DNA of 9,600 nucleotides. Origin: Micrococcales bacterium. Its GTDB lineage: Bacteria; Actinomycetota; Actinomycetes; Actinomycetales; Dermatophilaceae. The stretch spans positions 3,999 through 13,598 of the forward strand of contig PKWT01000160.1 in assembly GCA_003132125.1 (NCBI GenBank). The letters are read 5' to 3'. The first letter of the stretch is position 1, and every line of letters starts with the position of its first letter. A program made the translations under genes and the position numbers. Positions 6,577 to 9,600 of the stretch are shown here, piece after piece. The notes below the pieces were generated by a model that was given only the letters and a program-made list of their open reading frames with translations, did no database searches and had not been told where the DNA came from.

Positions 6577-8093
6577 GCCGCCGCCGCCGGGGACTGCCCC
6601 GTGGCCGCACGCATGATGGAGTCCTCGTCCGCCTCGGCGCGCGTAAGGTCGGCGGCGATACGGCCTTCTCGAAGAACGATGACGCGGTCCGCCATGCCGA
6701 GGACTTCGAGCAGTTCGGAGGAGATCATCAGCACGGCCAGGCCGTCCACCACCAGGCTGTCGAGGAGGCGATGGACCTCCGCCTTGGTGCCAACGTCGAT
6801 ACCGCGGGTGGGCTCGTCGATGATCAGCAGCGACGGATTACGCGCCAACCACTTGCCGAGCACGACCTTTTGCTGGTTGCCACCAGAGAGCGTCGAGACC
6901 GTGTTGCCCATCCGAGAGAACCTCAACTGCAAACGGGTGGCCCAGGTGGTGGCCAACTCCCGTTCCCTAGACCGCCAGATCAGGCCGAAGCGGCGCAGCC
7001 GACGCAGCGACGCAAGTGCGACGTTCTGGTCGATACTCATTTCCATGACAAGTCCTTGCTGACGCCGGTCCTCAGGAACGAGGGCGACACCGGCGTTCAT
7101 CGCCGCGAGCGGCTTGCCGTTGGGGAGTGCCTCTCCGCGCACCCGGACCGTCCCCGACGTCCGCCTATCGATGCCGAAGACCGCGCGGGCGACCTCGGTG
7201 CGGCCCGCGCCAACGAGACCGGCCAAAGCCACGATCTCCCCTCGCCGCACCTGGAACGAGATGTCGTAGAAGACGCCATCACGGCAGAGGTGCTCCACGT
7301 CGAGGACGACCTCGCCCGGCGCCGCAGGTGTCTTGGGGAACAGTGCGTCGAGGTCGCGGCCTACCATCGAGCGGATGATGTCCTCGACCGTGACCTCCTC
7401 GATCGGTGCCGTGCGCACGAAGCTGCCATCACGCATGATCGTGACACGCTGGCAACTCGCGAAGGCTTCCTCAATGCGATGGGTGATGAAGAGGACCGCG
7501 GCCCCCTGGGCGCGCAACGTCCGGATCACCTCGAACAGCCGCCCCACCTCGACAGTCGTCAGCGCCGCGGTCGGCTCGTCCATCACCAGGACCTGCGCGT
7601 TGAAGGACAGTGCCTTGGCGATCTCCACGATCTGCTGGTCGGCCACCGACAGCCCGCGCGCCACACGAGAGGGATCCAGTTGGACCCCCAACCGGGCGAA
7701 TATCTCGGTGGCAGCGCGATTCATCGCGGCGCGGTCGATGCGCCTGCCAACGCCCAGCGGCTGCCGACCCATGAAGATGTTTTCTGCGACGCTCAGGTCC
7801 GGGAACAGCGTCGGCTCCTGGTAGATGATCGAAACGCCCGCCGCACGCGAGGCGCCAGGACCGTTGAACGTCACCGGCTCGCCACCGATCAGCAGCTCGC
7901 CACTGTCCGCTCCGTACACACCCGCGAGGATCTTCACCAGTGTCGACTTGCCCGCGCCGTTCTCGCCCAGCAGGGCGTGCGCCTCACCCGGGTACAGGGT
8001 GATCGAGCCGTCCTCCAGGGCCCGCACCGCACCGAATCTCTTCGTGGCGTGGTCGAGCACGAGCACCGGAGGTGCACTGCGTTGATCAGTCAC
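6573..8093 (-). CDS. rhaT: Rhamnose ABC transporter ATP-binding protein (two nucleotide-binding domains)
   Basis: A 506-residue RbsA-like ATPase powering sugar import at the cytoplasmic face. Domain 1: Walker A GENGAGKS (43-50), Q-loop YQEP (91-94), signature LSVADQQ (148-154), Walker B VLVMDEPTAAL (168-178) and switch His in FITHR (202-206). Domain 2: degenerate Walker A GLVGAGRTE (292-300) with Arg in place of Lys, signature LSGGNQQ (402-408) and Walker B LLIIDEPTRGID (422-433). The degenerate second Walker A and the SSE in place of a switch His are normal for this family, which hydrolyses ATP mainly at one site. The start is GTG at 8093 with GAGG seven bases upstream. A nearby ATG at 8098 is out of frame. 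It is the first gene of the operon, facing the LacI-type regulator across a 218-bp spacer. The name follows the rhizobial RhaSTPQ transporter and is not the E. coli rhamnose-proton symporter RhaT. Confidence 0.9.
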   Translation of the reverse strand: MTDQRSAPPVLVLDHATKRFGAVRALEDGSITLYPGEAHALLGENGAGKSTLVKILAGVYGADSGELLIGGEPVTFNGPGASRAAGVSIIYQEPTLFPDLSVAENIFMGRQPLGVGRRIDRAAMNRAATEIFARLGVQLDPSRVARGLSVADQQIVEIAKALSFNAQVLVMDEPTAALTTVEVGRLFEVIRTLRAQGAAVLFITHRIEEAFASCQRVTIMRDGSFVRTAPIEEVTVEDIIRSMVGRDLDALFPKTPAAPGEVVLDVEHLCRDGVFYDISFQVRRGEIVALAGLVGAGRTEVARAVFGIDRRTSGTVRVRGEALPNGKPLAAMNAGVALVPEDRRQQGLVMEMSIDQNVALASLRRLRRFGLIWRSRERELATTWATRLQLRFSRMGNTVSTLSGGNQQKVVLGKWLARNPSLLIIDEPTRGIDVGTKAEVHRLLDSLVVDGLAVLMISSELLEVLGMADRVIVLREGRIAADLTRAEADEDSIMRAATGQSPAAAA

Positions 8094-8112
8094 TTCATAA
8101 CCTCATCCGCGT

Positions 8113-8126
8113 GTGAAACCTTTCAC
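8113..8126. promoter_or_regulatory. Candidate operator palindrome at the operon start
   Basis: GTGAAA-CC-TTTCAC has perfect 6-bp arms around a 2-bp centre, 20 bp upstream of the ATPase GTG. It fits the size and symmetry of a LacI-family site, although the centre is CC, not the CG usual for this family. If transcription starts just before it (see the promoter entry), a bound repressor would block initiation. A two-base loop rules out an RNA hairpin, so a DNA site is more likely. Confidence 0.5.
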
Positions 8127-8135
8127 TGATGGGCC

Positions 8136-8164
8136 ATCTTCACCCGTGCCCATGCGTACGTCAA
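8136..8164 (-). promoter_or_regulatory. Possible promoter of the rhamnose operon
   Basis: On the operon strand TTGACG (8164-8159) is a good -35 element. It is followed after 17 bases by GAAGAT (8141-8136), a weak -10 keeping A, A and T at conserved positions. Initiation near 8129 would place the GTGAAA/TTTCAC palindrome at about +3 to +16 and leave a leader of about 35 bases before the GTG start. Confidence 0.35.
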
Positions 8165-8178
8165 GAGCCCATCTCTCA

Positions 8179-8208
8179 ATGACAGAGCCCGTGTCCAACC
8201 TGTAATCT
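8179..8208 (+). promoter_or_regulatory. Possible promoter of the LacI-family regulator
   Basis: ATGACA (8179-8184, five of six matches to the -35 consensus), an 18-base spacer, then TAATCT (8203-8208). Transcription would begin near 8215, giving a leader of about 95 bases that carries the CACAGG/CCTGTG inverted repeat and the TTGA..TCAA palindrome. A roadblock or autorepression from the latter is possible. Confidence 0.3.
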
Positions 8209-8270
8209 TTACGATCGAATTAGACGGGGACGCCCACAGGCTGCCCCTGTGCGCGAGATCGTGTCCAAAC
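8185..8270. repeat. 16-bp direct repeat, two copies 70 bp apart in the divergent spacer
   Basis: Copy 1 (8185-8200) GAGCCCGTGTCCAACC and copy 2 (8255-8270) GAGATCGTGTCCAAAC agree at 13 of 16 positions, including an uninterrupted CGTGTCCAA. Both lie in the spacer between divergent genes, in the same orientation. They may be sites for a regulator that binds asymmetric DNA, or a local duplication. Function unknown. Confidence 0.5.
8235..8251. promoter_or_regulatory. Inverted repeat CACAGG-N5-CCTGTG
   Basis: Six-bp perfect arms (8235-8240 and 8246-8251) around five bases in the middle of the divergent spacer, between the two copies of the direct repeat. It could be a protein-binding site. In a regulator leader transcript it would be a small 6-bp stem with a 5-base loop. 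No role can be assigned from sequence. Confidence 0.35.
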
Positions 8271-8272
8271 GG

Positions 8273-8286
8273 TTGATACGATTCAA
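8273..8286. promoter_or_regulatory. Candidate LacI-family operator with CG centre
   Basis: TTGATACGATTCAA has outer arms TTGA/TCAA and a central CG, with two mismatched pairs between. LacI-family repressors insert a hinge leucine at a central CpG step, and the neighbouring regulator has that hinge (ARQL, residues 54-57), so this is the best operator candidate by centre. It ends 25 bp before the regulator's GTG, which suggests autoregulation. It overlaps a second palindrome, CGATT-CA-AATCG (8279-8290). Confidence 0.5.
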
Positions 8287-8311
8287 ATCGGTTCGCTACC
8301 TGGAGAGTTAA

Positions 8312-9337
8312 GTGACAGAGTCCGCCAGCGTCATCGACGTCGCCCGACGGGCCGGCGTCTCCCTTGGCACGGTCTCCAACGTCCTCAACCGGCCGGAGCG
8401 GGTCGCGCCGGCCACGCGCGAACGCGTGAGGCAGGCGATCGAGGAGCTCGAGTTCGTCCGCAACGAGGCCGCGCGCCAGCTGCGCACCGGGCGAAGCCGG
8501 ACCATCGGCTTGATCGTCCTCGACGTCGGCAACCCGTTCTTCACCGACCTGGCCGCCGGGGTCGAGAATGCGGCCGAGGAGGCCGGCCTCTCGGTGATCT
8601 TGTGCAACAGCGGCAACAGCGCGACCCGCGAGGACCACTACCTGAGCCTGCTGCAGGAGCAGCGCGCCTACGGCATCCTGATCACACCGGTCACCGGCAA
8701 GAACGACCGTATTCAGGAGCTCCGTGCCCGCGGCATGCAGGTCGTGCTCGTCGACCGCGGCTCGGCCAAGCGTCAATGCTCGGTGTCAGTCGACGACGTC
8801 GTGGGGGGCGAGCTCGCCGTGGCCCACCTCATCGCGCAGGGCCACGAACGGATCGCATTCGTCGGTGGGCCAGTCAGCATCAACCAGGTCGCCGACCGGC
8901 TCGTCGGCGCTAGAAGAGCCGCACGTTCGGCTGGGTTACCGAAGACTGCCATCAGACTCATCCGGACGCCCGGCCTGAACGTGGCCGCCGGCCGCAAGAC
9001 CGGCGAGCAGATAGCCGGCATGCCCCCGCGCACGCGACCCACAGCCGTCTTCTGTGCGAATGACCTGCTGGCGCTCGGAGTGCTGCAAGAGATGACGCGC
9101 CGCAACCTCGACGTGCCCGGCGACCTAGCCATCGTGGGCTACGACGACATCGACTTCGCCGCCGCCGCCGCGGTGCCGCTCACGTCCGTCCGGCAGCCGC
9201 GTGCACAGCTCGGGCATACCGCCGCAGAGCTCCTGATCGACGAGGTGTCATCTCCTGAGACTCACCAGCACCGTCAAGTGGTGTTCGAGCCAGAACTGGT
9301 CGTGCGGGAGTCGAGCGACGCGAAGCTCTCCACCTGA
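8312..9337 (+). CDS. LacI-family transcriptional regulator of the rhamnose operon
   Basis: A 341-residue repressor-type regulator. Residues 6-25 form the helix-turn-helix (SVIDVARRAGVSLGTVSNVLN continues into the third helix), followed by the hinge NEAARQLRTGRS (51-62) with the DNA-intercalating leucine at 57. A periplasmic-binding-protein-like effector domain starts at TIGLIVLDVGNPFF (64-77) and includes VLVDRG, HERIAFVGGP, TAVFCANDLLALGVL and IVGYDDIDFA. It starts at GTG 8312 with GGAGAG just upstream. It is divergent from the transporter/catabolic operon, so it most likely represses that operon and itself until rhamnose or a metabolite binds. This is the typical arrangement for LacI-type rhamnose control in actinomycetes. 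A patch around 8909-8960 carries one TTA and three AGA codons, unlike the rest of the gene. Effector identity is inferred from context only. Confidence 0.9.
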   Translation: MTESASVIDVARRAGVSLGTVSNVLNRPERVAPATRERVRQAIEELEFVRNEAARQLRTGRSRTIGLIVLDVGNPFFTDLAAGVENAAEEAGLSVILCNSGNSATREDHYLSLLQEQRAYGILITPVTGKNDRIQELRARGMQVVLVDRGSAKRQCSVSVDDVVGGELAVAHLIAQGHERIAFVGGPVSINQVADRLVGARRAARSAGLPKTAIRLIRTPGLNVAAGRKTGEQIAGMPPRTRPTAVFCANDLLALGVLQEMTRRNLDVPGDLAIVGYDDIDFAAAAAVPLTSVRQPRAQLGHTAAELLIDEVSSPETHQHRQVVFEPELVVRESSDAKLST

Positions 9338-9600
9338 GTCCGCGCCTGCGGGTCGAAGTGGTCGCCGGTCCTTCTTGCGGTCATTGAAGTGCAGCCACCG
9401 CTGGTGGAGCCGCCGGTTGCCAGCGTGTCCGCGGGCCCGGGCGGCCGCCGGTGCCAGCTCCCACCTTGCACTCATCGTGGCCCCGGGCGTGCGGTAAGGC
9501 TTCAGGTGCTGCCAGGCGGCCTCAACGAGCAGCCGGCGGGCGTGGGTGTTGCCGGTCTTGGTGATCGACCCCTGGGAGCGGGACTGCCCCGAGGAGGACT
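9248..9600 (-). pseudogene. IS110-family transposase, C-terminal fragment, truncated
   Basis: The frame is open from the right edge to a stop at 9248-9250 (116 codons visible). The first part reads SSSGQSRSQGSITKTGN, then THARRLLVEAAWQHLK, and later NRRLHQRWLHFNDRKKDRR. This is the C-terminal domain (Transposase_20 type) of IS110/IS116/IS902 transposases, whose SxG segment may hold the catalytic serine of that domain. Family members continue after this with about 20-25 residues ending near a VARELAGFxW-like motif. Here the similarity stops at about 9360, and the frame runs on as unrelated residues that overlap the last 90 bases of the lacI-type gene in antisense. The end of the element is therefore lost. 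The N-terminal DEDD domain lies beyond the window and I cannot say whether it is intact. No terminal inverted repeat is expected for this family. Confidence 0.75.

Noticed and set aside
6771..8129. Plus-strand frame of 452 codons
   Set aside because: Antisense to the ABC ATPase, whose motifs are all intact on the other strand. No independent motifs here.
8273..8301. TTGATA (8273) with CTACCT (8296) as a promoter for the regulator
   Set aside because: Spacing is right, but the -10 is poor and transcription would start after the ribosome binding site at 8302-8307.
8123..8776. Minus-strand frame of 217 codons spanning the divergent spacer and the start of the regulator
   Set aside because: Antisense to the HTH region of the LacI-family gene and without family motifs. 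It would conflict with the promoter spacer.
1..9600. CRISPR array, tRNA, rRNA, phage or toxin-antitoxin genes
   Set aside because: I looked for regularly spaced repeats, tRNA-like arms and small paired genes on both strands and saw none.

Overview
The window is about 9.6 kb of GC-rich DNA, strong in G/C at third codon positions and with frequent GTG starts, which points to a high-GC actinomycete. I cannot name the genus. Almost all of it is one L-rhamnose uptake and catabolism locus. One long minus-strand operon is read from about 8.1 kb leftward past the left edge. A divergently transcribed LacI-family regulator lies at 8.3-9.3 kb on the plus strand.

Order of the operon in the direction of transcription: a two-domain sugar ABC ATPase (8093-6573), two RbsC-type permeases (6576-5536 and 5546-4506), a lipoprotein sugar-binding protein (4443-3364), L-rhamnose mutarotase RhaM (3270-2899), an L-fucose/L-arabinose-isomerase-like enzyme (2902-1445), an L-rhamnose isomerase of the actinobacterial/RhaI type (1393-227), and the first 58 codons of a bifunctional rhamnulose-1-phosphate aldolase/lactaldehyde dehydrogenase (175 to the left edge). 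Overlapping starts and stops link ATPase to permease 1, permease 1 to permease 2, and mutarotase to the isomerase-like gene. Short spacers of 51-93 bp separate the rest.

Inferred pathway: L-rhamnose is bound outside the membrane, imported by the ABC system, brought to the right anomer by RhaM, isomerised to L-rhamnulose, phosphorylated by a kinase not present in this window, then cleaved to dihydroxyacetone phosphate and lactaldehyde, with the lactaldehyde oxidised to lactate by the dehydrogenase half of the fusion protein.

The 218-bp divergent spacer (8094-8311) is rich in symmetric and repeated sequence: a GTGAAA-CC-TTTCAC palindrome next to the operon start, a CG-centred TTGA..TCAA palindrome next to the regulator, a 16-bp direct repeat spaced by 70 bp, and a CACAGG/CCTGTG inverted repeat. 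Inside the operon, a 15-bp GC-rich hairpin without a U-tract follows the binding-protein gene. At the right edge (about 9360-9600, minus strand) is the C-terminal part of an IS110-family transposase. It loses similarity to the family about 25 bp from the regulator's stop codon, so it looks like a truncated insertion-sequence remnant bordering the locus.

This is mostly a recognisable catabolic locus. The least explained parts are the second, unrelated isomerase, the His-to-Asp change at a metal-ligand position of RhaI, and the dense regulatory spacer. No gene-free stretch exceeds 300 bases.
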